Shown here piece after piece: positions 17,665 to 27,355 of a stretch of DNA of 64,000 nt. Source of the stretch: Theileria orientalis strain Shintoku. Its lineage: Eukaryota; Apicomplexa; Aconoidasida; Piroplasmida; Theileriidae. A model generated the notes under the pieces. It saw only the letters and a list, made by a program, of their open reading frames with translations, was not told the origin of the DNA and made no database searches. The stretch lies in NCBI RefSeq assembly GCF_000740895.1, contig NC_025263.1, positions 1,302,001-1,366,000 of the forward strand, given 5' to 3'. Made by a program: the position numbers and the translations under genes. Numbering within the stretch: position 1 is the first letter of the stretch; the number at the start of each line of letters is the position of its first letter.

Positions 17665-19622
17665 ATGGATAGCAACGAATTGAGCTTTGAAGACAGTTGG
17701 GATTTCAAATCAGATTTAGCTGTTGTCGATTCCTTCTGGAAAAACGCACAAACAACAGAATCAGTGTTACTGCTAAAAGCAATAGTTTTGAATAACTATA
17801 AACTGCAATTCGTCAAAAACGACGCGAACATATTGGTGGTAAGAATGCCGGAATTTAACATGGAGCTAAATGTGTTTGCGCCGAGCGGACTAACGAGCAG
17901 AAAGGGAGAATCATACGTGATAGGAGATATACTGCTATTCACGCAGATCAAGAGAGAAGAATACACGTACAGCTCAGTGACAAAGCGAGGATTCAAGTAC
18001 ATAAATGTGCTTGAGAGAGATAGAATAAAATCAATAATGGAAGAGTCGAAAGTGTCGCCGGAACTGCTGGACTTCAAGGTACAATACACGGCAATTGACG
18101 GTGGAGAAGTCAAAATACCAGGAAAGTCGCTGGAAGGGCCGTCAAAGTTGGTGTCGACAAAGCTGTCAGTGAAGAGAATACTGGAGAAACTGTATAGCGA
18201 CCTGGCGACATTTCAAGAAAAATACGAGTCGGTGAACGAGGCAGCCACTAATAGTGAAAACGGTAAAAAAATAAATATAAAAGGGATAGCAAACATGATA
18301 TTTAGAGAGTAGTTATGGTATTTGTGAAGAGATGTTACAAGTTTGAATGGCGATATTGATAGTACTAATGGTATTATGTGTAATGGCATTAGTTAACACG
18401 TGTGTTTAGACGAAAGGGCAGTTAAGAAAGCTAAGCACGACTACATTAACAATGTCGTGTTTGTAACATGTATCCAAGAAAGGCCAGTTAGAACGAGGAA
18501 TTCACTGCTTACGGCACACGGAGAAGGATTTGAAAAGATATTACAAAAGGCAGACGTACCAGAAGGGTCTAAAAAGCTGTTGAAGCCACATGGGCCGACA
18601 GTCACAGGATTGATGACAAAATCACGTATGCACATAAATAGATATATACTAAGAATATTATGGAGATTGGAAGTTATATTTATAGTATACTAGTAAAATT
18701 AATTTATGATAATACTATTGGTGATAATAGTAATAATTATGATACTAATAATGATAATGATATTCAGAAAAACTAAAAGTAATTGACGAAATTTGCTATA
18801 AATATCGCAAAAGACCAATTATTATTGTGCCAAGCGGCACAGTGTCGATAATATCGAGGCAGAATATAAAGCAGATGTTGCAAGATCACCAATTTATAGA
18901 CGCAAATGAGTCAATTAGAACATGTATGAACTATTGATAATTAAATAGTTGGCTGTTTAAGTAGTAGAGGTGTTAGTGTATGTCGCTAATGTAATGAGTA
19001 GATGGAAGTATTGTGTCAAACCTGCCCATGAATGGAGTAGAAATAGTACACACAATAGGAAAAAAACCAATTAAATTCCGCGTAATAGAGAATTCATATA
19101 TATCACGTTTTACACAAAGTGATTGGATATCAGTAGTCTGCGTAGTATTGAACGTTAAGGGGGAAAAGTGGCAATTTAACGGATACCCGTTCGAGTCGTT
19201 TATAGATTTGTTCCTAACACTCAAGTAAGGAAGAAGGCCAGTTAGATAGTAAATAGCATTAACAGTATGAGTATTATAAGATATGGCCTATATACATAAA
19301 ATATGTGAATAATTAATGTTAAATGATTGTCTTGATGTTAATTGATGTCGACTAATGTTAATTGTACTTTTTAGGGGTGTCCTATTCGTACACGATGGCG
19401 ACATCGTGCCGAGTGAGATGGGAAGCTGGGACATAAAGGTAACTCACACTAACTAAGATTAGTAAGAGGCACTGAACATGGATGATTTAGGTGTTGAGGA
19501 TAAGTAGATCGCATAGACACAACGACGCGTCAATAGCGAAGGAGTTTTGGCAATACATAGAAAACTTCCTACTGCAGCCGAGGCAGAGAAAGATTAGTCA
19601 GACGAAAAAACTAACACAATAA
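17665..19622 (+). CDS. CDC73: CDC73/parafibromin, PAF1 complex subunit
   Basis: CDC73 is a subunit of the PAF1 complex that travels with RNA polymerase II and promotes histone modification and 3' end processing. Six exons (17665-18262, 18410-18625, 18768-18923, 19002-19224, 19375-19438, 19491-19622) give about 462 aa with consistent phases. The C-terminal Ras-like domain is clear: RPIIIVPSGTVSIISRQN, then KQMLQDHQFID, WISVVCVVLNVKGEKWQFNG, and the terminal KEFWQYIENFL. The N-terminal half (FWKNAQTTESVLLLKAIVLN) fits the CDC73 N-terminal domain. The Ras-like fold lacks nucleotide-binding loops, as in the family. It is shorter than human parafibromin because the central linker is reduced. Confidence 0.92.
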
Positions 19623-19950
19623 CATGAGTGTTACCGAATGACAGTGTATCTGAGTGAAGCTTTTGTTCCGTTTGGGAGATGAATAGTGAGAAGGCGTCAC
19701 GACCATTAATCCTCTAATGTGTAAATACCCTCTAAAAGTATATATGTATGTAATTGGGTTTATTAGAAATTAAAATGAATTGAAAAAGGTTTAAATTGGT
19801 AATAATTTTAAATAAGGTGGCCTAATAACTAGTAAAAAGAATGTTGTGTTACACAATAAACAGAAGAATGATATTCAGCGTATTTAATGTTTAACTTATA
19901 AAATTTTAGTGATTCAATCGTGGAGTTTGCAAATATAATTTTTAATTAGT
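19623..19950. other. Spacer CDC73 / CDGSH gene
   Basis: AT-rich sequence with CDC73 3' UTR and the CDGSH gene promoter in tandem orientation. I see no further feature. Confidence 0.4.
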
Positions 19951-20582
19951 ATGTCGAGTCCATTGGACTACTTGAACGTACTTAACTTTAATACAAAGCG
20001 CTTCCAAAAATTCTCACAGGTTGGTAGTATTTGAGTGTCAGATACGTATGAGAAGGCACAGTCTGCTTTATTTAAAAGTAAATTTTAATTTACTGCGTAT
20101 AGATCGTCGAACAGTTCCCTGCAACCGATACACCTGATGTCAAGGTCTGTGTTTGCCGTTGTTGGCAAAGTAAAAAGTTCCCCTACTGCGACGGAACACA
20201 TAAAGTAACGTGAATAGGCAATTATATGTGTATTTAAAATAGCTCTATATTGCTAATTTCACTCAGATCTTAATGGAGAATGGAGATAATGTGGGCCCTT
20301 ATGTGGCCATTTTAAAATCGCCAAAAACAGCAAAGAACAACGTAATAAGAATAAAGCAGCTGAATCCTAACACTAATAAGAATTTTGTTCAAGCCCCTGC
20401 TAAGTCTTCCAAGGTGATTGTGTTAGGTTAGTGAACAAAATAAATTACTCATACACATTTTTGTAGGCACTCTAGCTCTGGCACCAGTGATATACTTTAT
20501 TCACAATAAACTAGAAAATAGACTAAATGATATCAAATCGACTCTAAATAAGTCCATTTTTAAGGACAAACAAATAATATGA
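19951..20582 (+). CDS. CDGSH iron-sulfur domain protein (mitoNEET-like)
   Basis: Four exons (19951-20019, 20103-20204, 20267-20426, 20467-20582) give 148 aa. The 2Fe-2S binding signature is complete: [18 protein letters not shown], with the three Cys and one His ligands in order, followed by [13 protein letters not shown], the usual strand after the cluster loop. A hydrophobic segment ([16 protein letters not shown], near 108-124) follows the cluster domain, so the membrane anchor is C-terminal, whereas vertebrate CISD proteins are N-terminally anchored. It probably sits on an organelle outer membrane and takes part in iron-sulfur or redox sensing; location is inferred. Confidence 0.9.
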
Positions 20583-20877
20583 TGAATATATGTTACGTGT
20601 AACACACCTAACATAGGTTTCGTATAAGTGCTTTGCAATTTAAGTAAACTTTCTTTCTGGAGATAAAACAGTCATAAGTGTGTCTGGAAAACCTAAATCC
20701 TATACTCTAAAAATTGAATACAAAACAAAATTAGAAACAAAGATATGCTAATGTGTAAGTGAAAATGAGTATCACATTACAAAATTGTGATTATCACAAC
20801 AAGTTAGCGTTTATTAACGTAGATTGTAATGGAACAGTGCGAATTAAACCATATAATAACAACAATTTATCAACTTC

Positions 20878-21432
20878 TTATACGAGGGCAAGACGTGATG
20901 CCAATTTAGCATGGAGCAAATGAGTGAAGAGATGGGCAGTCAAACCCTTTTTGACGAGCTCTCCGAAAACCTTGGCATGGGCTAAGTCGACATGGGTATG
21001 TACAAAGTCTGCCAATGCGAGAGCGCCATCAAGGACAGCAGGTTTAGTATGGTGGTCCTTGTGAAAGGCATAATGCTTGTGGAAAAGGTATCCGTCACTA
21101 AACACGCCTAGGACTACTGCGTGCCATTTCTTGCAGTCAGATACACCCAATAATTCAACGAGCTTTTCGCCAGCTTCAACGTGAACAAATTGGTGATGCT
21201 TAACGGCGCCACCGGCGTGATGGCAGCCAACGCCCTCATCAAAATGGCCAAGATGGTCAGCCTTTGGGACCAAATGTGCGAATCTGAGTGTTGCGGCGTT
21301 TGCGCCAGTTCCATCAGTATGTCCAACATGATGGAACACTGCGAGTTTGGCATGAGTATCTGTTTCTGTTAAGTCAGCAACAAGTGCGTATACGGATGCA
21401 ACCGCAAATATAACAGCGAATAGTGTCTTCAT
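20878..21432 (-). CDS. Secreted histidine-rich small protein, 184 aa
   Basis: Intronless frame with a clear signal peptide (MKTLFAVIFAVASVYALVA). The mature part has 24 His in the 184-residue precursor (about 13%), spread throughout, often as HH or HxxH pairs (FHHVGH, CHHAGG, VKHHQF, FHKDHH). Only two Cys are present and there is no TM segment after the signal. The coding DNA is clearly GC-richer than the very AT-rich flanks. I recognise no family. Binding of haem or divalent metal is a plausible inference from composition. A role as an exported or vacuolar protein of the intra-erythrocytic or leukocyte stage is speculative. It is not one of the piroplasm antigens I can recall. Confidence 0.85.
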   Translation of the reverse strand: MKTLFAVIFAVASVYALVADLTETDTHAKLAVFHHVGHTDGTGANAATLRFAHLVPKADHLGHFDEGVGCHHAGGAVKHHQFVHVEAGEKLVELLGVSDCKKWHAVVLGVFSDGYLFHKHYAFHKDHHTKPAVLDGALALADFVHTHVDLAHAKVFGELVKKGLTAHLFTHLLHAKLASRLALV

Positions 21433-22160
21433 TTTAGATTAAATATGAACAAATTTATTTATAATGAGTTAAATACTATGTGATAATAATGTGGAAGGGA
21501 CTAAGAAGTAATAAAGCTGTGGGGTGATATTAGTATTGGACCCCATGGCAAGTAATATGCCCTAATTGGCAAATATTAGACACTGATGGTGGCCTACATT
21601 TTATATTATAGAAGATTACTAAATTATAATTAAAATGTGTCGTTTTGGGAATATAAAATTACTCAAAACACCCTTTTTTTCAATATTTATTTGACGCTTG
21701 ACGGCGACTTGTCTAACTAATCATTTTATGATCTATTAAATAATTTAAATTATATAACCTAATTATTTATATTATGGTTAAAAACAACGATTGAGATTTT
21801 TTACAAAATACTCGTTTTGTAACAAAATAATTTTACACACCCGCCATTTATTAAGACATTTGAAATAGTTGATTTTTAACCTACACATTTTCGTATATGA
21901 TTGCCACTATTATTTTGTATTTTTTATTAAATTGTATTGATATTTTCCACCTAATTTTGTGACTTATTGACCAATGTTTAAATGGTGGGAGTGTGTACTA
22001 AAACTAGATGTCGAATTTTATTTTTGTTTTGTAAATTCGGTCTTTATCAGACATTTGCCATATATGTAGATTTTCTATAAAAAATTGTATAGACATAAAT
22101 ATATTGAAATTTTAATAATTATAAATAATGATGTATACTTATGTCATACGATCTTTCATA
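21433..22160. other. AT-rich spacer, His-rich gene / DHHC gene
   Basis: About 730 bp, strongly AT-rich. It should hold the promoter of the His-rich gene and the 3' UTR of the DHHC gene. A phrase near 21690-21725 (GACGCTTGACGGCGACTTG) is less AT-rich, but I cannot assign it. Confidence 0.4.
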
Positions 22161-23606
22161 TTAATTTTTACAGCACATCAATCCACTTTTTTTAATATCT
22201 ATGCCATTTTTTCTGGTGAATTTTTGGTCGTAGTCAACTTCATCAACCGGGTGATGATTATTGTTGGTATCATTCTCAATAATGTTGACAACGTGTTGAT
22301 TAAACTGTCTAGCTCTATTTAAATCACTCTTTAACCTGTTGTAATCGTTTATCATATCGTTTATTGATGACTCCAAATTTCCAACATCGTCAAAATTACT
22401 ACTAATACTAGTATTAATACCAAAACTATTGGAACTATTTCGTATACTGGGTTCTGCCGATAAACTAGATTCTACAGAATTAGATGATCTTTCAATAGTA
22501 TGATCTTTTTCATTTTTAATTTTAAAATGTTCAGTGTCCTTATCAATGTTATTTGGTTTTTTAATCAAATAATGTTTTATTAGTGATAAATTGGTATAAT
22601 CATTGTATTCACTAACTGGATTGTATATTGAAGTGTTTAAACTAGAAGTGTAATCTATGTTGTGTTTTCTAAAAAGTGTGTCCCTTAAATTTATGAAAAA
22701 TCCTCTATTATGAGGATTAAAGTTCTGGAAAACACCTTTGAGCTGTTCATTAGTGGTTTGATTTGTTGCAATTAAGTAGAGGTGATAAACTAATAAGCCA
22801 ATAACAAACCATCCAGATGATACAATGATCAAAAATAATATCGAAATAAACACTATATTGGTGATGAAACTTTTGTTAACACCAATATTAGAAAACTTGG
22901 TGATAAATGAGAATGGAGGAGTCTTTATATATATTAACCTTATAATCGTTAATATCAGTATTGCGATTAATAATAAGAATGTAGAAACAATAAATGCGAT
23001 AAAAAATCTATAGTTGTTGTAACCGATACAATTATCCAGCCACTTACAATGGTGATCAAACCTATGAACACACACATTGCAAATTCGACAATGTACAGCC
23101 CTAGGACTTCTAAATATATTACAAGTCGTGCAAAATTTAATTTTCAGTAATTTCCCCCGTATATTCATGTGCAGATCCCTAGAAATGACGCCTGCTTCAT
23201 AGTTATTTCCAAGAATATCCTTAAAATTGTAAGAAGTGTTCGGGTAGCTAGAGTGGCCTTTAAACAAATCATACTGTAAGTGTGCACTTTTCTGACTTGG
23301 AATGACTCCGGGATTACTGAAACATGAGAGTAAAAATGATGTAATAGAAGTCAAAAACAAAATTGAACTCAAAATTGGCACAGTCCATCCAGTGGTGTCA
23401 ACATACCAACCAAGCACAGTGGTACAAAAAATGACAAATGGGCAAATTATCAAAAAAAGAGTACCTATACGAACAGCTGCAGATTTAATTTTTGATATCA
23501 AATCCTTGTTTTTAATTTTTAAATCAAATTCATTTTTACTCTTAGTGCTACTATCATTACCAATACAACAAACATAAGTTTTACTGTAAAGATTTATACA
23601 TTTCAT
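22161..23606 (-). CDS. DHHC-type protein S-acyltransferase
   Basis: Integral-membrane palmitoyltransferase of 481 aa, intronless. The cysteine-rich domain is intact: CTTCNIFRSPRAVHCRICNV, then CVHRFDHHCKWLDNCIGYNN. The catalytic tetrapeptide is DHHC, followed by the NNYRFF element. Two TM segments precede it (FLIICPFVIFCTTVLGWYV; ILSSILFLTSITSFLLSCF) and two follow, the usual four-span topology that leaves the active site in the cytosol. The C-terminal ~170 residues are polar, Asn/Ser-rich and probably disordered. The TTxE-like element after the last TM reads TNQTTNEQL. Which organelle it serves (Golgi, inner membrane complex, rhoptry) cannot be told from sequence. Confidence 0.93.
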   Translation of the reverse strand: MKCINLYSKTYVCCIGNDSSTKSKNEFDLKIKNKDLISKIKSAAVRIGTLFLIICPFVIFCTTVLGWYVDTTGWTVPILSSILFLTSITSFLLSCFSNPGVIPSQKSAHLQYDLFKGHSSYPNTSYNFKDILGNNYEAGVISRDLHMNIRGKLLKIKFCTTCNIFRSPRAVHCRICNVCVHRFDHHCKWLDNCIGYNNYRFFIAFIVSTFLLLIAILILTIIRLIYIKTPPFSFITKFSNIGVNKSFITNIVFISILFLIIVSSGWFVIGLLVYHLYLIATNQTTNEQLKGVFQNFNPHNRGFFINLRDTLFRKHNIDYTSSLNTSIYNPVSEYNDYTNLSLIKHYLIKKPNNIDKDTEHFKIKNEKDHTIERSSNSVESSLSAEPSIRNSSNSFGINTSISSNFDDVGNLESSINDMINDYNRLKSDLNRARQFNQHVVNIIENDTNNNHHPVDEVDYDQKFTRKNGIDIKKSGLMCCKN

Positions 23607-24511
23607 AATTGTATTTATTAATTCTCATTACAGTCAATAGAAGTTGTATTTATATTGATATTAAAACCTATTTTGGTCATCAATTCTAATTTATATTTCG
23701 CCAGTAGCAATGTCAAGGTTGGTAAAATTGTCAATAACATTTACAAAATTAAACAAGCAATGGTATTTATAAAAAATTATCATTATTTTTAATAATGTGT
23801 CAATAATAGCATCAAATATTATAATCAGATTACGATTATAAATGTATTTTTAGGGCTTGAGAAAAAAGAGAAAAAAATCAAATTATCAAACCGACTAAAT
23901 AGTTACTCAACTTTGTTAATGTAATTTATGTTTGTTTTATTTTATGCTATTAATTTAGTTGTTTGGTAAATGCTGAACTCGAATAAAAAGGAGATAAGTC
24001 TACTGTACTTGTTAGTGTACTCATTTTAGGAATCTAACGAATAAAGTCGGCAAATTATTATGGAATCTAACTCCCAGATTAAAAATTAAATAAATATTTA
24101 AATGTGTAAATGTATGATATTGATACAATAAAATATACGTGAGTAGAGCCAATGAGAAATTAAATGTGTAAATGAAGATAAAGGATATGTGTAATAAATA
24201 TTAACAAATTATATGTATAATTTATAAAAATGGGATGTTAATAGTTGTGAAAGTAATTTATTATTTTATAATGATTAAAAAATAAAAAAAACTTTGTGGT
24301 GTACAATAACAATTTGATATTATCTTTATTGATAAATAATTGTATAAATTGTATCATTTCCTTAAATAATTGTTTGTAATTATTGTATTTAAAAAACTGT
24401 TAAGTGATCGTAACTTAGTTAACATATACATGAACGGATCATTATCGCTTCTTAAAATAAATCATTCGTCACCTAAAGTCTCACATTTTGAAGTTTAAAT
24501 AAACAAAATAC
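23607..24511. promoter_or_regulatory. Divergent AT-rich spacer, DHHC gene / CCDC124
   Basis: About 900 bp of very AT-rich sequence between divergently oriented genes, so it should contain both promoters. A GC-richer stretch lies near 24398-24480, just upstream of CCDC124. I find no protein gene, tRNA or strong hairpin. Confidence 0.4.
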
Positions 24512-25697
24512 ATGGGTAAATTTACTGGTGTTAATAGTAAGGCTGTTGAAGCCTTGGAGAGGCGTAAGCAACAAAAAGAAATTGAGAATTTAAAAAGAGA
24601 GGAGGAGAGACTAAATAAGCTTTGGCAAGACGACGATAAAATAAATAAAGCCAAAGAGGAACGTAGAGTATGTTTTAGTTAATAACTATTGTAATATTAA
24701 GTAAATATAAAGCAGTATTTGTATTTATGGAGTTTGTCAATTTATTCATAAATTTGTAGCTGGAACAACAGCGTAAACAACAAGAAAAACTTGAAAAGAA
24801 GGCCGAACTGCGTAAATTAGCAGAAAGGGAGGAATCTGAGCTGGTATCGAACAAAAAGCCCGGAAAGGTTAGTACAATTGTTACTGGGACTTAGTGCCCA
24901 TAAAATAATAGTTCATATTAGTTAAAAGTAGAAATAATCGATTATACTGATGGAGTTTATTGATAATTGCTACAGAAACCAGTTGTGCCTAAAGTAACCA
25001 GAGCAGAATGTTTAAAAAATCAACTCTTACAATCACAAAAGGAATCAGTAAAACAAGATGTAGGAGATAACAATCAATATTAGATAAATATATACAGTAT
25101 AAATAAATGGAAATAACAACTATTTATAGGATTACGTTAATTTGAACGAAGATGAGTTGGTTAATAAGAATCATGAATTGATAAATGAACAAATAAGCAA
25201 CGGAAACATAGATATAATAACAGGTACGTAAATGGATATTGATATTTAATTACTAGTGCTCGTAGTTAGTGATGATATTAAATGTTAATTTAGCCTCTGG
25301 AATCGATGATGTGTTAAGCTCATTGGTAATTGAAGGAGACCATAAATCAATAAAAACGGTATGAAAATACTTAGATGTATCGATGTTGATAGTCGTTATA
25401 TACTATTAGTAGTATTGGTTAGTGTATGATGACAAATAATAAAACATTTTTATTGTTTCTACAGACATACATGGAGTTCCAAGAGAGGAAAATGGCAGAG
25501 CTTAAGGAGGAGTATCCCAATTTGAAGTTATCGCAATACAAAGATATGGTCTACAAACAGGTAGGGATCGTAGTTTTGTACCGACTTACATTTGATGTGA
25601 TAATTAGTATAATTATTGCGGACATTGATGCAACTAAGATTAATGTTGTGGTTTTTAGTGGAAGAAGTCGCCCGAGAATCCATTTAATACTGGATAA
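24512..25697 (+). CDS. CCDC124: CCDC124 / Lso2-like ribosome-associated coiled-coil protein
   Basis: Proteins of this family bind the ribosomal A site and intersubunit interface during dormancy and recovery. Seven exons (24512-24667, 24760-24867, 24976-25059, 25130-25223, 25294-25358, 25465-25560, 25659-25697) join in phase to 213 aa. The N-terminal half is a Lys/Glu/Arg-rich coiled coil beginning MGKFTGVNSKAVEALERRKQ. The linker has PKVTRAE, as in animal CCDC124. The C-terminal domain is diagnostic: FQERKMAELKEEYPNLKLSQ, then YKDMVYKQWKKSPENPFNTG. Six introns in a 213-aa gene is a high density. The last exon is only 13 codons. Confidence 0.9.
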
Positions 25698-25785
25698 TAT
25701 TAAATTTGTAAAAAAAATGATAAATTTTGTTAATTTTGTCATATTATATGCTTATACAGATATGTATGTGATAATGTGTAAATAA

Positions 25786-26488
25786 ATGGACGATTCCATA
25801 AGAATAAGGTAATGATGGTGGTGCCACAGTGAGTGTGTGTGATCAGTATATAAATTTAATGATCATTAGAGCAAATAAATGTAATAAAATAAAAACAAGG
25901 GAAAGCTTAATACTCCCAAGACTAATAAAGGTATTGGAAGATGTAAACGTAACAGTACAATTGGTAAATGGAACGAAAGTAACAGGGACAGTGGAATCCT
26001 ACGGGAAAAAAATAATAACAGTCTCTTTGAAAACGGCGTTGGCGGAACTTAGCTTGTCGAATGAAATATATAAGGACCTGGACGAGTATGTGTCAGAAGA
26101 TGAGCAGTTGAAGCAAGTAAGGGACTACTGTAATAGTGCCCCCGGCAATGGCTGTAACATAAATGGGAGCTTCGGCAGGAACGACAGTAATTATAGGATT
26201 GTGGGAGATTCGAAATCGTTTGTATTGTTAAAGGAGGCAAAAGTGGAATGTAATTGTAAAGTATTCGAGGTGTGGAGAGTAAGCATTCCGGAAGCACACA
26301 TCGCAACGCTAACAGTCAATGCAACAAACACAGCTGCCCACAGTTTGAAAAATAAGTCAAGCATTTGTAGAAACGGTGTTAGGAGGATTGACGTAAAGAA
26401 AATGATAGTGAATTGGCACAAAAACGAGATGAAAAACGAGGCATTCGTTAGATGCAACAGAATAGGAACAAATAACACAAAAACATGA
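25786..26488 (+). CDS. Divergent Sm-like domain protein, 196 aa
   Basis: Exon 1 (25786-25808) encodes MDDSIRI and joins in phase to 25921-26488. The segment RLIKVLEDVNVTVQLVNGTK, then VTGTVESYGKKIITVSLKTA resembles Sm motif 1 of SmD1/LSm proteins (strand-strand with the NGT turn), including the usual N-terminal helix. The rest (ATLTVNATNTAAHSLKNKSS, basic C-terminus) has no clear Sm motif 2 of the (I/V)RG type. A long insertion (DEYVSEDEQLKQ..GNGCNINGSFG) follows strand 3. It may be a lineage-specific Sm-like RNA-binding protein, or only share the SH3-like barrel. Function unknown. Confidence 0.6.
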
Positions 26489-26665
26489 TATAGAGTAAAA
26501 CGAAGAATACAGCCTAGTTAAGAATAATAGGGAGTTTACGAATACACATTAGAACATAGGTAGATAGACATAAAAACATAAGTGTAATATATGTGAAACG
26601 AGTAAAAGATTGACGTTAAAATAAAAGAGTGAATTTTGATAAAAGGAAAGTTGAAAATGTTCAAC

Positions 26666-27118
26666 TTATTGTTGAATGTACGACTTCTTGTAGTTCTCTA
26701 GCTCCTGGAGAATTTTATTGACAAAGTCAGATTCCGCATCCTCATCGTCCCATCCTGGAAAAAAAAGTAAACGTGACAGTGTCGAAAAGTATAAGTGTAA
26801 TTTGACTCTAAAGAGTGTACTGTAGCTTAAATTAAATAAATGAGTAGCTGCCTACCGTCCTTTTCCCAGTCTTCGTTCCAATCTGCAATTTCAGGATCTT
26901 CGACGTTAACGATGCTCTCTAAAGTCAATGTAAGGGGCTAATAAAGCTGAAAAAACTAATAAATATTTATGCTGTGAGTATCTGAGAAAATTGGTACCTA
27001 TTTCGTCAAACTCCTCCAATTCGTCGTCAGGCTCGTCGAACAGCTGAAAGTGTGACGGAAAGTTTGAGGCATCACCGTTCTCTCCCTCCTTGGTGGCTTC
27101 TGTTGCAGGCTGATCCAT
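26666..27118 (-). CDS. SEM1: 26S proteasome lid subunit SEM1/DSS1
   Basis: SEM1 is a tiny acidic, intrinsically disordered scaffold of the proteasome lid that also acts in TREX-2 and other PCI complexes. Three exons (27118-26998, 26918-26856, 26754-26666) give 90 aa. The two conserved acidic/aromatic blocks are present: DDELEEFDEI and ADWNEDWEKDGWDDEDAESD, followed by the C-terminal amphipathic helix FVNKILQELENYKKS. The length matches the family (70-90 aa). It lies just downstream of gamma-COP on the same strand. A second lid subunit, RPN9, is encoded about 11 kb away. Confidence 0.93.
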
Positions 27119-27355
27119 GATACGTACGCTAGAGTAAAAATGAAGGGGCAAGTAAATAATTTAAAGTGATCTGAGTTTCGAACGTGGGCCGCATCACCAC
27201 TCTACACATAGTAGCAGAAAAGTCACACAAACAAGTATATTGGAAATGGCAAAAACTAACTACTGTCAACCGCAACGTCAACTCACTTCACAGAGCTCAC
27301 GTGCAACGTACTGAATACTAACGAAACCACTAAACGGCATACGATACGATATTAG

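Noticed and set aside
18400..18693. Stand-alone 97-aa frame downstream of the first CDC73 exon
   Set aside because: It joins in phase as exon 2 of CDC73 and aligns with the family, so it is not a separate gene.
22128..22322. Small + strand frame overlapping the 3' end of the DHHC gene
   Set aside because: Antisense to the polar C-terminal tail, AT-driven hydrophobic composition, and no supporting signal.
24398..24480. GC-richer patch before CCDC124 considered as an RNA gene
   Set aside because: Only weak G-U-dependent pairing is possible; more likely promoter or 5' UTR.
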